Shown here: one piece after another, positions 1 to 7,579 of the stretch
Layout: every line of letters begins with the position of its first letter
Numbering within the stretch: position 1 is the stretch's first letter
From: Holophagaceae bacterium UBA706
GTDB taxonomy: Bacteria; Acidobacteriota; Holophagae; Holophagales; Holophagaceae
Reading direction: 5' to 3'
Assembly (NCBI GenBank): GCA_002298155.1
Contig: DBME01000129.1
Coordinates: 1 to 16,158 of the forward strand
DNA: 16,158 bases
Notes under the pieces: model-generated
The model's database searches: none
Told to the model about the DNA's origin: nothing
The model's input: only the letters and a program-made list of their open reading frames with translations
Made by a program: the position numbers and the translations under genes

Positions 1-1958
1 TAGATCGCCCCGGGTCCCCCGGAAAGGGGCGCCAGATCTTCCGCCACCCGGCCGCCCACGGACCAGAGGATGCGGATGCGCACGCCCGAATCCGGCATGC
101 TCTCCACCCAGAGCCCCGCCCGGTGGGCCCGAACCACGCCCAGCACCGAGGAGAGCCCCAGGCCGCGCCCGGCCTCCTTGGTGGTGTAGTAGGGGTCGAA
201 GATGCGGCTGAGCTTCTCCTTGGGGATGGAGGGCCCGTCGTTCTCCACCACCAGCTCCACCGCCTCGCCGGGCTGCGGGCGCAGGATCCAGACCCCGTCC
301 ATGGGGTTGAAGCTGCCCGGTCGCCGGGCGAGGATGCGGATGGTCCCGGGACGCTCGCCCAGGGCCTCCACCGCGTTGGCCACCACAGCCTTCAGGCACT
401 GGGCCAGCTGGTCCGGGTCCGCCAGGACCTTGGGAAGGTCGGGCACCGACACGGCTTCGAGCCGGATGGCCGTGGACGGCTGGGTGAATTCCGCGGCGAA
501 GTCCGCCACCTGCCGGGCCAGATCGACACGCACGGGGCGGCTCGTGCCCTTGCCGCTGTACTCCTGGATGTACTGGGTGATGCGCTTGGCCTTCACCAGA
601 GAGCCCCGGGCCCAAGCCAGCGCCTGGGAGACGATGGCCGGATCGCCCGGGTTGGCGTCGAGCAGATCGAGGCTGGTCCACAGGGCCTGGAGGATGTTGT
701 TGTAGTCGTTGGAGATGCTCCCGGCCATGAGGCCGAGGCTTTCCTGCTTGGCAGCCTGACGCAACGCCTCCTCGGCCCGGCGGAACCGCGTGATGTCCGT
801 GCAGGTGGTGAGGAAGCTCACCACATGTCCCTCGGAATCCCGCTCCGGCGTGGTGCGGCACAGGACCCAGAGCTCCTGCTCCCTTGCGTTGAGCAGGCGG
901 AACTCCGTCTCGTGGACCTGCTCCAACTTCCGGGCCGCCTTCCAGCCCTCCAGGAGGCGCTCCCGGTCCTCGGGATGGATGACCTTGGCCCACTTGCGGG
1001 CCAGGACGGGGCCGGGGGGAAGCCCCGTCACCCGCTCGTAGTGCCCGTTGACGTAGGTGCACGACCCGTCACGGTCGAAGCGGAACACGATCACCTCGAT
1101 GGATTCCGCCAGGGATTTCAGGCGGTCCTCGCTGGCCTTGAGGGCCGTCTCGGCCGCCCTTCCCTCGGTGATGTCATGGAGCGTCGCCCACAGGTAGGTC
1201 TTGCCCTTCACCTCCACCGGCGCGGCATAGATCTGCACATCCCGCATCTCCCCGGAGGCCAGGCGGAAGCGCCGCTGGGCCTTGTACTGCCGCTCGTGGA
1301 TGGTCTGGCGCAGCGCCTCGTCGATCTCCGATTCGGAGGTGCCGCTGAACTGGGCGATGCTCATGGTGCGCAGCGTGGCCAGGTCATAGCCGAGGAACGC
1401 CTCCGCGGCGGGGTTGGCGTCCAGGATCCAGCCGCCCTCGGGCGCGAGCAGGACCTTGATCCCGTTCTCCGCCAGGAAGAGCGAACGGAACTGGGCCTCC
1501 CGCTCCTGCAGCTCGGCCAGGAGGCTGCGCATGCGGGCTTCGCTTTCCCGGTGCTCGGCCTCCTTGTCCCGGAACTCCGTGATGTCCTGGCACTGGCAGA
1601 CCAGGCCCGCCACGTCCCCGTTCCGGTCGATCCACAGGGCCTTGCTGAAGAGGATGTGGCGCACCTCCCCGTCGCGGCGGGTGGTCTCCAGGGTGAACAC
1701 CTGGCTGCCGCCGGTGCGGTACAGCTCCTCGTCCTTGGCCACATGAACCTGGGCCCATTCCGCGGGAAGGATGTCGTGCACGGTCCGGCCCAGGATCTGG
1801 TCCCGGGAAAGCCCCAGGAACCTTTCCATGGCCCGGTTGCAGCCCACGTAGACGCCTTCGCGGTTCTTGAAGAAGACCACGTTGGGGAGGCTTTCGATCA
1901 CCTCCTTGAGCGCAAAGAGCTCGCTTTCACCGGGGTGGGACTCCTTCAGGTGGTTCAT
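1..1958 (-). CDS. PAS-PAS-PAS sensor histidine kinase-like protein, degenerate phospho-acceptor (3' end open at window edge)
   Basis: Reading from the ATG at 1958 there are 652 codons without a stop; the next codon begins TA, so it may be the stop or may continue. Three PAS domains are visible at about residues 12-125, 155-265 and 278-392, each ending in a D-I-T motif and joined by short charged helices. A HisKA-like helix follows (400-465), then a HATPase domain with N-box Asn528, a G1-like ENDGPS stretch (572-577), FDPYYT (588-592) and a G2-like GRGLGL (597-602). There is no signal peptide or membrane span, so it should be cytoplasmic. In the NtrB-like consensus AHDFNN the His is Asn417 (SNDYNN), and the invariant Asp of the G1 box is Asn573. 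By family knowledge such a protein cannot autophosphorylate normally. It overlaps the upstream hydrolase gene as ATGA, implying translational coupling. It is certain as a gene; loss of kinase activity is inferred. Confidence 0.88.
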   Translation of the reverse strand, partial: MNHLKESHPGESELFALKEVIESLPNVVFFKNREGVYVGCNRAMERFLGLSRDQILGRTVHDILPAEWAQVHVAKDEELYRTGGSQVFTLETTRRDGEVRHILFSKALWIDRNGDVAGLVCQCQDITEFRDKEAEHRESEARMRSLLAELQEREAQFRSLFLAENGIKVLLAPEGGWILDANPAAEAFLGYDLATLRTMSIAQFSGTSESEIDEALRQTIHERQYKAQRRFRLASGEMRDVQIYAAPVEVKGKTYLWATLHDITEGRAAETALKASEDRLKSLAESIEVIVFRFDRDGSCTYVNGHYERVTGLPPGPVLARKWAKVIHPEDRERLLEGWKAARKLEQVHETEFRLLNAREQELWVLCRTTPERDSEGHVVSFLTTCTDITRFRRAEEALRQAAKQESLGLMAGSISNDYNNILQALWTSLDLLDANPGDPAIVSQALAWARGSLVKAKRITQYIQEYSGKGTSRPVRVDLARQVADFAAEFTQPSTAIRLEAVSVPDLPKVLADPDQLAQCLKAVVANAVEALGERPGTIRILARRPGSFNPMDGVWILRPQPGEAVELVVENDGPSIPKEKLSRIFDPYYTTKEAGRGLGLSSVLGVVRAHRAGLWVESMPDSGVRIRILWSVGGRVAEDLAPLSGGPGAI

Positions 1959-2980
1959 GGGAGATCCCCTCCGGCGTCCGCTCCGGCCCAGGCCTCGCCA
2001 TCCAGGATGGCCAGGCGGAGCGCGTCGACATAGTGGCTCAGGGCCGGCTCGAGCCACCGAAGGCCGGGCAGGTCGTGGGCGATGTAGCCCATGTGGCCCC
2101 CGGTGGCCTCCACGTGGAGGTGCACCGAGGGCGATAGCGAGAAGCCCGTCACATGGTCCGAGGGCGCGAGCGGGTCGTCCTTGGCCGTGAGCAGCACCGT
2201 CGGCACCTGGATCTCCGCCAGGCAGGGCCCGCAGGAGCACTGGGCGTAGTAGGCCTCACGATCCCGGAAACCCGCCCGGGGGGCCATGTAGAACTGGTCG
2301 AAATCCCGCAGGTTGTGGGCGCGGCGCGCCGGGACCTTCTCCCACCGGGCCTCCACCTCCGCCCAGAGCAAGCGGGTGAAGCGCCGGTCGTAGATGCGGT
2401 TGAGCCCCCGGCGCAGTTCCAGGCTGCCCTGCTCCAGGTCGGCGGGGGGGTTCACGGCGATGGCCCCGTCGGGCAGGGCCATGAATTCCGTCTCCCGCCC
2501 CAGGAGGAGCAGCAGCATGTTGCCCGAGAGCGAATAGCCGATGGCGATGTGGATCCGGTCCGGGAAGAAGCCCCGGCCCACCTGGATGACCGCCGCCAGG
2601 TCACCGCTGGAGCCGCTGTGGTAGGGGTTCTGGGCCAGCCCGCGGCCTTCGCCGGCCCCCCGGTGGTTCACGGAGATCACCGTATGTCCGGCCCCGTGGA
2701 AGACAGCGCCCGCCCGCCTCATGTAGTCCGCGTCCGTGGAGCCCCCCAGGCCGTGGAACAAGTAGACCACCGTGTCGCTTTCCCCCCGGGCCATCTTGAT
2801 GCGCAGGGCATCCCCGTCGGGCAGTTTCAGGTTCAGGCGCTCCCAGGGCGGTTCGGGCGGGTTCGAGGGGAGGAACCATCCGGCCAGGGTCTGCAGGTGC
2901 CCCCCCACCGCCCACTTGGCCGGAAGGAACGGCGGGGGGCTGGGAAGATCCAGCATGGGTGGTCGGACGAAGGTCGGCAT
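1955..2980 (-). CDS. YheT-family alpha/beta-fold hydrolase
   Basis: This 341-residue protein has the layout of the YheT/COG0429 group of alpha/beta hydrolases (esterase-like, natural substrate mostly unknown). The N-terminal W-A-x-GGHLQTL segment (23-32) is typical of the group, and an oxyanion-loop LFHGLGG lies at 74-80. The nucleophile elbow is GYSLSG with Ser150, the acid is probably Asp268 or Asp269 in TAKDDP, and the base is His296 in TGGHMGY. Length is normal for the family. No signal peptide is seen. It lies 36 bases downstream of the acyltransferase gene and its stop overlaps the start of the PAS kinase, so these three are probably one transcript. No good Shine-Dalgarno precedes the ATG at 2980. 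An internal ATG at residue 9 is an alternative start but is no better supported. Confidence 0.9.
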   Translation of the reverse strand: MPTFVRPPMLDLPSPPPFLPAKWAVGGHLQTLAGWFLPSNPPEPPWERLNLKLPDGDALRIKMARGESDTVVYLFHGLGGSTDADYMRRAGAVFHGAGHTVISVNHRGAGEGRGLAQNPYHSGSSGDLAAVIQVGRGFFPDRIHIAIGYSLSGNMLLLLLGRETEFMALPDGAIAVNPPADLEQGSLELRRGLNRIYDRRFTRLLWAEVEARWEKVPARRAHNLRDFDQFYMAPRAGFRDREAYYAQCSCGPCLAEIQVPTVLLTAKDDPLAPSDHVTGFSLSPSVHLHVEATGGHMGYIAHDLPGLRWLEPALSHYVDALRLAILDGEAWAGADAGGDLP

Positions 2981-2991
2981 GGCAGGAGCAA

Positions 2992-2997
2992 AGTATA
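2992..2997 (-). promoter_or_regulatory. possible -10 element just upstream of the hydrolase gene
   Basis: The short gap between the acyltransferase stop and the hydrolase ATG is conspicuously AT-rich. It contains TATACT on the minus strand, one mismatch from TATAAT and 11 bases before the ATG. No convincing -35 is seen. If used, it would give an almost leaderless transcript, consistent with the missing ribosome-binding site. Weak call. Confidence 0.25.
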
Positions 2998-3016
2998 AAT
3001 AGTGCGGAGAGAATTA

Positions 3017-3637
3017 TTATCCTAATTTTCTCCGATCGCCGATGACCCGGGCGGGCACTCCTCCGACGATGGACCAGTCCGGGACATCCCGGGTCACCAC
3101 TGCCCCCATGCCCACCACCGCATGGTCGCCGATGGTCACGCCGTCGGTCACCCCGGCGTTGGCGCCGATCCACACATCACGGCCGAGGATGATGCCCCGG
3201 GAGGTCACCGGCTGGTCGCGCACCTCCCGTGCCGGATCCAGCCCATGGTCGAAGGCGTAGATCGCCGCCCCGGAGGCGATGCGGGTGCCGTCCCCGACGG
3301 TGATGCCCCGGGCCCCCCCGTCCAGGGTGGCCCGGGCGTTCACCGACACGTCCCGCCCCAGGGTGATGGGTCCATGGAGGAAGGCTTCCGCGGCCACCGC
3401 GCACCCGGGTCCGATCACCACCCCGCGCCCCGGTTCCCCGAAGATCCGCGCCTCGGGGGCGATGAAGCAGCCCTCGCCGAGCTCCACGGTCTCCAGCTCC
3501 CGGAGGCGGGCCTGCACTTCGGCCTGCCAAGCCTCGGCCCAGGCCCGGTGGCGGTCCTTGAGGACGAAGTAGAGCCAGGGCATCCACGAAAGGCGGAGCT
3601 TGTGCTGGTCCCTGTAACGTTCAAGCTGTTGATCCAT
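3017..3637 (-). CDS. hexapeptide-repeat (left-handed beta-helix) O-acyltransferase
   Basis: The 206-residue protein is a WbbJ/LacA/MaaT-like acyltransferase. After an N-terminal helical region (1-50) come repeated hexapeptide turns: VVIGPGCAV, ITLGRDVSV, ITVGDGTRI, then IILGRDVWIGANAGV and VTIGDHAVVGMGAVVTRDV. It ends with the family's IVGGVPARVIG. The AFDHG motif at about 128-132 carries the likely catalytic His. The family uses acetyl-CoA or acyl-CoA to acylate sugars, nucleotide-sugars or related acceptors; the acceptor here cannot be read from sequence. The gene starts 81 bases after the last shell gene on the same strand, with no clear terminator between. It could therefore be the distal part of the BMC transcript or a separate unit with the hydrolase and kinase. 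An acyl-CoA-using enzyme beside an acetyl-CoA-producing compartment is suggestive only. Confidence 0.85.
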   Translation of the reverse strand: MDQQLERYRDQHKLRLSWMPWLYFVLKDRHRAWAEAWQAEVQARLRELETVELGEGCFIAPEARIFGEPGRGVVIGPGCAVAAEAFLHGPITLGRDVSVNARATLDGGARGITVGDGTRIASGAAIYAFDHGLDPAREVRDQPVTSRGIILGRDVWIGANAGVTDGVTIGDHAVVGMGAVVTRDVPDWSIVGGVPARVIGDRRKLG

Positions 3638-3702
3638 GACTATTTATTCTGCATGGGCCGGGAGCTGGAGGGCCAGGGGGAACGTGAAGGTGAGCCGGGT
3701 GG

Positions 3703-3714
3703 CCAGGCGCCTGG
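3703..3714. repeat. 12-base perfect palindrome between BMC operon and acyltransferase
   Basis: CCAGGCGCCTGG lies 5-16 bases past the stop of the last BMC-P gene. It is fully self-complementary but has no loop and no T-run on either side. It is a poor candidate for an intrinsic terminator; it may be a protein site or chance in GC-rich DNA. Confidence 0.35.
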
Positions 3715-3718
3715 GCGG

Positions 3719-3988
3719 CTACTGGCGCTCGACCCGGTCCACGTGGCCGATGATCACCACGTTGGCAGGGCAGTCCTTCATCCCCAGCACGTCATCCACG
3801 GCCCCGCCGTTGCGGGCCACCAGGACCCGGTCGCCGACGCCGGCCTGGACGCCGTCCAGGGCGATCATCGTGCGGTCCCCGTACCGGCCGTCCTCCAGGA
3901 TCTCCCTCACCAGCAGGAGCTTGCGCCCCGCGAAGAAGGCATGCTTCTCCGTTGCGACCACCGGGGCGAGCACTTCCGCGACGAACAT
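3719..3988 (-). CDS. BMC-P vertex protein (EutN/CcmL family), copy 3
   Basis: This 89-residue single-domain protein forms the pentamers that cap the vertices of microcompartment shells. Family hallmarks are the opening MFVAEVLAPVVAT, GRKLLLVREI at about 21-30, an ALDGVQAGVGDRVLVARNG stretch near 43-61, and the C-terminal VVIIGHVDRV. The start at 3988 has a strong Shine-Dalgarno (GAGGAGG) and lies 10 bases after the preceding BMC-P stop. It is the last recognisable shell gene of the operon and one of three divergent BMC-P paralogues. Three paralogues also occur in the Haliangium ochraceum shell, where they are alternative pentamers. Confidence 0.95.
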   Translation of the reverse strand: MFVAEVLAPVVATEKHAFFAGRKLLLVREILEDGRYGDRTMIALDGVQAGVGDRVLVARNGGAVDDVLGMKDCPANVVIIGHVDRVERQ

Positions 3989-3998
3989 GGGATCCTCC

Positions 3999-4259
3999 TC
4001 AGCTGGCCGAATCCACGATGCCCACCACGCAGGCGTCGATGGGACCGTAGCCGTTGGGGAGGGCCTTGGGGGCCTCCCGGGCGTCGATGTACATCACCAG
4101 GTCCCCGTCCCGGGAAGCCACCAGGTCCAGCGCCACGATGGCGCCGCCCAGGAGGCCGCCGGTGCCGTCCACGGGCTGGATCATGCGCAGGGTGTAGCCC
4201 TCCAGGGATTCCAGCTTCCGGGAGGCCACCACGAGGCCTTTCACCTGGGCTAGAAGCAT
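3999..4259 (-). CDS. BMC-P vertex protein (EutN/CcmL family), copy 2
   Basis: An 86-residue pentameric shell protein. The fold signature is MLLAQVKGLVVAS, then YTLRMIQPVDG at about 22-32, IVALDLVASRDGDLVMYIDA at 41-60 and the terminal CVVGIVDSAS. The correct start is the ATG at 4259 inside a longer reading frame whose upstream part is the shadow of the BMC-T gene. GGAG lies a few bases ahead of this ATG, and the gene overlaps the stop of the PduT-like BMC-T by 10 bases, so translation is probably coupled. Its mid-region is more hydrophobic than copy 1 and it lacks the GSSAR-type loop seen there, consistent with a distinct vertex position or interaction. Confidence 0.93.
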   Translation of the reverse strand: MLLAQVKGLVVASRKLESLEGYTLRMIQPVDGTGGLLGGAIVALDLVASRDGDLVMYIDAREAPKALPNGYGPIDACVVGIVDSAS

Positions 4260-4846
4260 CGGCTCTCCAGACCTTCGAGGACCAGCCCCTGGACCAGTTC
4301 GTGGGGGCGGGCGAGGATCTCGCTCTGCACGAAGGCGCCCTCCCGCCGGAGATGCTCCTCGGCCGAGGCCAGGGCGGATTCCACCTCCGCCAGGTCCCCG
4401 GTCAGGGTGAAGTAGCCCTTGCCGCCCAGGTCCAGGTCGAAGGTCATTTCCAGAAGGCGCACGCCGGTGGTCTTCACGGCGCGGTCCGCGGCCTGCACCA
4501 GGGCCGCCAGGGACTGGGCCTCCACGATGCCCAGGGCGTCGGTGGTGAGGTCCAGGCTCTTCTCGCCCTGCAGGGCCTTGAGCACCTGAGGGTGGAGGTT
4601 CGGGATGAAGGTCCAGGACACCAGGTAGGGATCGGCGTTGTCCCGGCCTTCCTCCACGGCCTCCAGGAGGTCCGCCTCGTCCCCGGTGAGGTGGATCATG
4701 AACTTGCCGCAGCCCACGGGACCTGCGCGCAGCAGGCGCACGTCGGCCTTCTTGACCATGAGGTCGCACACCAGCAGGCCCTTGGCGATGCTGGTGAGCT
4801 CGAGGATGCCGAGGGTCGGGACCGGTGTCGGGTTGGGGGTAGCCAT
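4250..4846 (-). CDS. PduT-like BMC-T shell trimer protein with a pore-region cysteine
   Basis: This 198-residue protein has two tandem BMC domains. Domain one (about 11-97) begins LGILELTSIAKG and domain two (about 104-182) begins ALGIVEAQSLAA. This is the arrangement of PduT and of BMC-T1 of Haliangium. PduT binds a [4Fe-4S] cluster at its threefold pore through one Cys per subunit in a CPGK motif. Here the matching loop is PVGCGKF with Cys46, shifted by one residue. Cluster binding, and hence electron transfer across the shell, is plausible but not proven. The start at 4846 was chosen over the long open frame reaching to 5449, because that upstream part lies antiparallel-free but out of frame within the dehydrogenase gene. 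It sits 20 bases after the dehydrogenase stop. Confidence 0.94.
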   Translation of the reverse strand: MATPNPTPVPTLGILELTSIAKGLLVCDLMVKKADVRLLRAGPVGCGKFMIHLTGDEADLLEAVEEGRDNADPYLVSWTFIPNLHPQVLKALQGEKSLDLTTDALGIVEAQSLAALVQAADRAVKTTGVRLLEMTFDLDLGGKGYFTLTGDLAEVESALASAEEHLRREGAFVQSEILARPHELVQGLVLEGLESRCF

Positions 4847-4866
4847 GGGTTGATCCAATCGGATGA

Positions 4867-6261
4867 TCAGACGATGCGGAAGTGGTCCTTGAGGACGCAA
4901 CGGCGGCGGCGGGTGAAGTGCACCGCGTTGGTGAGGCCCTCGCCCGTGGGGGAGGCGATGGTGAAGGAGGTGGATCCCGGCCCCTCGAAACCCAGGCCGT
5001 TGAAGTTGGACCCGTTCTTCACGAAGATCGAGGAGTCCACGGCGCGGGCCATCTCGTCCAGGTGGTCGATGTTCTTGGAGTACATGCTGGCCGTGTGCCG
5101 GAAGCCGTGCTCGGCCTCCACCGCCATGCGGATGGCCTCGTGCACGTCCTTGGCCCGGGTGAACCCGATGACCGGCATGAGCAGCTCGGCCTGGATGAAG
5201 GGGTGCTGGAAGGGCACGTCCGCGAAGATCAGCCTGGGCTCGCCCGTGAAGGAGATGCCCGCCTGGCGCAGGATGTGGCTGGCGTCCTTGCCCACGAAGG
5301 CCTTGTGGGGGTGGTGACCGTCCACCACGAGGCGTTCCACCGCGGCGATCTCGGCGCCCTTGAGCTCGTAGGCTCCGGCAGCCACGATGCAGGCCTTGAG
5401 GCGGTCCGCGATGGCTTCCACCGCGATGACTTCCTTCTCGCAGATGCACACCAGGTTGTTGTCGAAGGAGGCCCCGGCAACGATGCCCCGGCCGGCCACC
5501 TCAAGATCGGCGGTCTCGTCCACCACCACCGGCGGGTTGCCGGGGCCGCCCGCGATCACCTTCTTGCCGGCGGCGAAGGCCGCCTTGACCACCGCGGGGC
5601 CGCCCGTGACCACCAGGAGGCGGATGCCCTTGGCGCGCATGAGCTCGTTGGCCGATTCGATGGTGGGTTCGGTGACGCAGGTTATGAGGTTGGCCGGGGC
5701 CCCCTCGGCCACCAGGAGGCGGTTCATGAGGTCGATGGTGTAGGCGTTGGTCTTCTTGGAGGCCGGGTGGGCGTTGAAGACCACCGCGTTGCCGCCGCTG
5801 ATCATCCCGATGCCGTTGTTGATGACGGTCTCGGAGGGGTTGGTGCAGGGAGTGATGGCCCCGATGACCCCGTAGGGGGCCAGTTCCTCGAGGCTCAGGC
5901 CGTGCTGGCCGGAGACCGCCTCGGCCCGCAGGATCTCCGGGCCGGGGGTCTTGTTGATGACCAGCAGGTTCTTCTTGATCTTGTCCTCGACGCGCCCCAT
6001 CCCGGTTTCCTGGACGGCCAGTTCGGACATCTCCCGGGCGTGGCGGCGGAGGCCCGCCCTGAGGCTGGCGATGATCTCCATGCGCCGTTCCAGGCCGATG
6101 GCCCGGTATTCCAGGAACGCCTTCTCCGCGGCCTGGATGGCCGCGGGGATGTCAGGGAAGCATCCCTGGAGCGCACCCGGCGCCGGAGCAGCCGCCCCGC
6201 CCTCCAGTTCACGGAGGACGCGTTCGGCGATTGCCGAGACCAGAGCCCGATCGATTTCCAT
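4867..6261 (-). CDS. CoA-acylating aldehyde dehydrogenase (PduP/EutE type), BMC cargo
   Basis: This 464-residue enzyme should oxidise an aldehyde to acyl-CoA using NAD+ and CoA in the compartment lumen. The nucleophile is Cys272 in FDNNLVCICEKEV, aligned with NLPC of PduP and EutE; Cys274 is an extra neighbour. Other family marks are TPCTNPSETVINN (137-149), a nucleotide-binding GGPAVVKAAF near 220-229, and the C-terminal SFTIASPTGEGLTNAVHF stretch. Residues 1-22 form an amphipathic helix (MEIDRALVSAIAERVLRELE), then an Ala/Pro/Gly linker (22-31): a classic encapsulation peptide. It lies between BMC-P copy 1 and the PduT-like BMC-T. With DeoC upstream the natural aldehyde is most likely acetaldehyde. 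Substrate cannot be fixed from sequence alone. Confidence 0.95.
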   Translation of the reverse strand: MEIDRALVSAIAERVLRELEGGAAAPAPGALQGCFPDIPAAIQAAEKAFLEYRAIGLERRMEIIASLRAGLRRHAREMSELAVQETGMGRVEDKIKKNLLVINKTPGPEILRAEAVSGQHGLSLEELAPYGVIGAITPCTNPSETVINNGIGMISGGNAVVFNAHPASKKTNAYTIDLMNRLLVAEGAPANLITCVTEPTIESANELMRAKGIRLLVVTGGPAVVKAAFAAGKKVIAGGPGNPPVVVDETADLEVAGRGIVAGASFDNNLVCICEKEVIAVEAIADRLKACIVAAGAYELKGAEIAAVERLVVDGHHPHKAFVGKDASHILRQAGISFTGEPRLIFADVPFQHPFIQAELLMPVIGFTRAKDVHEAIRMAVEAEHGFRHTASMYSKNIDHLDEMARAVDSSIFVKNGSNFNGLGFEGPGSTSFTIASPTGEGLTNAVHFTRRRRCVLKDHFRIV

Positions 6262-6287
6262 GCTTGAGCCTCTCGACCCTTAGGGGT

Positions 6288-6578
6288 TCAGGATTTCCGG
6301 TAGACCTCGGCGCCCTCGAACTGGATCGTGTCCACGATCCCGATGACGACGGCGTCCACGGGCTTGCCCTCGCTGACGGGCGTCATGCGGGCGGAACTGC
6401 CCTGGCAGACGATCACCCATTCCTGGGATCCCGCCCCGACGCTGTCCGAGGCCACGAAGGGGTTGCCCTTGGCCGCGCCCGTGGCATCCACGGGCTGGAC
6501 CAGGAGCAGCTTGTGGCCGACCAGGGCGCCGACCTTCTGGCTGGCGACGACGTCGCCCACCACTTTGGCGATCAACAT
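6288..6578 (-). CDS. BMC-P vertex protein (EutN/CcmL family), copy 1
   Basis: A 96-residue pentameric shell protein with the most canonical sequence of the three copies. It shows MLIAKVVGDVVASQK, GHKLLLVQPVD at about 21-31, VASDSVGAGSQEWVIVCQGS at 42-61 with SSAR following, and PVDAVVIGIVDTI at 73-85. A GGGAGG Shine-Dalgarno precedes the ATG. It lies 18 bases after the BMC-H stop and 26 bases before the dehydrogenase start. The C-terminal tail after the IVDTI strand (about ten residues, ending YRKS) is longer than in the other two copies. Confidence 0.96.
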   Translation of the reverse strand: MLIAKVVGDVVASQKVGALVGHKLLLVQPVDATGAAKGNPFVASDSVGAGSQEWVIVCQGSSARMTPVSEGKPVDAVVIGIVDTIQFEGAEVYRKS

Positions 6579-6596
6579 AGCTCGCCTCCCTGGACG

Positions 6597-6887
6597 CTAG
6601 GCGTTCGTCGTGGGACGGCCCAGGGGGAGGACGGAGTCCACGTTCTCGTGGGGGCGGGGGATGACGTGGACGGAGACGATCTCGCCGACCTTCTGGGCCG
6701 CGAGGGAACCGGCTTCCACGGCGGCCTTCACGGCGGCCACGTCGCCACGGATGATGGCGGTGACGTAGCCGCCGCCGATCTTCTCGTAGCCCACCAGCTG
6801 CACGCGGGCAGCCTTCAGCATCGCGTCGCTGGCTTCCGTCATGGCGACGAAACCCTTGGTTTCGATCATTCCGAGCGCTTCACTCAT
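6597..6887 (-). CDS. BMC-H hexameric shell protein
   Basis: This 96-residue protein has one BMC domain (Pf00936 type) and is the only BMC-H in the window. It should therefore make up most of the facet tiles. The start [21 protein letters not shown] is the family signature, followed by the pore loop KIGGG at 36-40 and [12 protein letters not shown] at 73-84. The small glycine pore with a lysine edge is typical of tiles passing small polar metabolites. A GGGAG Shine-Dalgarno precedes the ATG at 6887. It sits 49 bases after the double-domain BMC-T stop, the largest gap among the shell genes. Confidence 0.97.
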   Translation of the reverse strand: MSEALGMIETKGFVAMTEASDAMLKAARVQLVGYEKIGGGYVTAIIRGDVAAVKAAVEAGSLAAQKVGEIVSVHVIPRPHENVDSVLPLGRPTTNA

Positions 6888-6936
6888 TGGAATCTCCCTG
6901 GTTGGTGGCGAGGCGCCACGGGGGTTTCGTTGACGA

Positions 6937-7578
6937 TCAGGCCTTGGTCCGGTACGGACGGCCGTGGATGGAGTTGATGGCGGAAATGGCGGCCTGCATG
7001 GCGCTGTCGATCTCGGACTCGCGGCCGGCCATCATCAGGCGGCCCACGGCCCCGAAGGGCTTGAGGTCGATGAGGGAGACGTCGGCGGCCTTCTCGGCTT
7101 CGTTGGCGGCCAGCACCGCGTAGGCGGCGGGATCGCACTCGAAGAGGAAGAGGGACTGGCCGGGCAGGATCATGTGGCCGTAGCGGTTCCGGTTGATGAT
7201 CTGGGCGTGCATGGGTTCCACGGACCGGATCACTTCGCAGGTGGCCACGTAGGGCGTCAGGCGGTCGGTCTCGCTCAGGCCGAAGGTGCTGATGGCGGCC
7301 TCGCCGGCGATCTGCACTTCGCCCTTGTCGAAGGCGTGCACTTCCAGCATGCCGAAGGTGCGTTCAACCACCTGGGCCGCGGGCTGGACGTTGGCGGCCT
7401 TGAGGGCCACGTCGGTCATCTTGTTGATGGCGATTCCGGGGGCGACCTCGATGTAGACCGAAGCCTGCTCCTTGAGGGGCGGGAAGCCCCGGGAGCCCAG
7501 CCCCACGAAGGCCGCCAGCTGCGGCTGGAGGGAATCGATGAAAACGTAGGCCCTGAGGGTCAGCTGGCCGTCGCTCAT
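6937..7578 (-). CDS. BMC-T shell trimer protein, CsoS1D/Haliangium BMC-T2-like (probably stacked and gated)
   Basis: This 213-residue tandem-BMC protein closely follows the pattern of Haliangium ochraceum BMC-T2: [17 protein letters not shown] at 8-24, [19 protein letters not shown] at 38-56, [10 protein letters not shown] at 70-79, then a second half with [17 protein letters not shown] and [11 protein letters not shown]. In this subgroup two trimers stack and the Glu-Arg pair (here Glu72-Arg73) opens or closes a large pore. The pore presumably admits bulky compounds such as cofactors. The start is the ATG at 7578: the deoC stop is one base upstream (TGA T ATG) and the end of deoC supplies a GGAAAGGGG ribosome-binding site. 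A longer in-frame start at 7620 lies within deoC and is less likely. Confidence 0.94.
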   Translation of the reverse strand: MSDGQLTLRAYVFIDSLQPQLAAFVGLGSRGFPPLKEQASVYIEVAPGIAINKMTDVALKAANVQPAAQVVERTFGMLEVHAFDKGEVQIAGEAAISTFGLSETDRLTPYVATCEVIRSVEPMHAQIINRNRYGHMILPGQSLFLFECDPAAYAVLAANEAEKAADVSLIDLKPFGAVGRLMMAGRESEIDSAMQAAISAINSIHGRPYRTKA

Positions 7579-7579
7579 A

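Noticed and set aside
123..2033. Long plus-strand open frame of 636 codons
   Set aside because: Antisense shadow of the PAS sensor gene; composition is Gly/Leu/His-rich without motifs, as expected from high-GC complement.
3999..4769. A 256-codon minus frame as an extended BMC-P
   Set aside because: Only the last 86 codons are BMC-P; the rest is the shadow of the BMC-T gene, and a good ribosome-binding site supports the ATG at 4259.
3122..5317. Plus-strand open frame of 731 codons
   Set aside because: Runs opposite five clear genes (acyltransferase, two BMC-P, BMC-T, dehydrogenase) and shows no domain.
4250..5449. A 399-codon minus frame as one fused protein with the BMC-T
   Set aside because: The upstream 200 codons overlap the dehydrogenase gene in another frame and are Arg/Gly/Pro-rich; the BMC-T starts at 4846.
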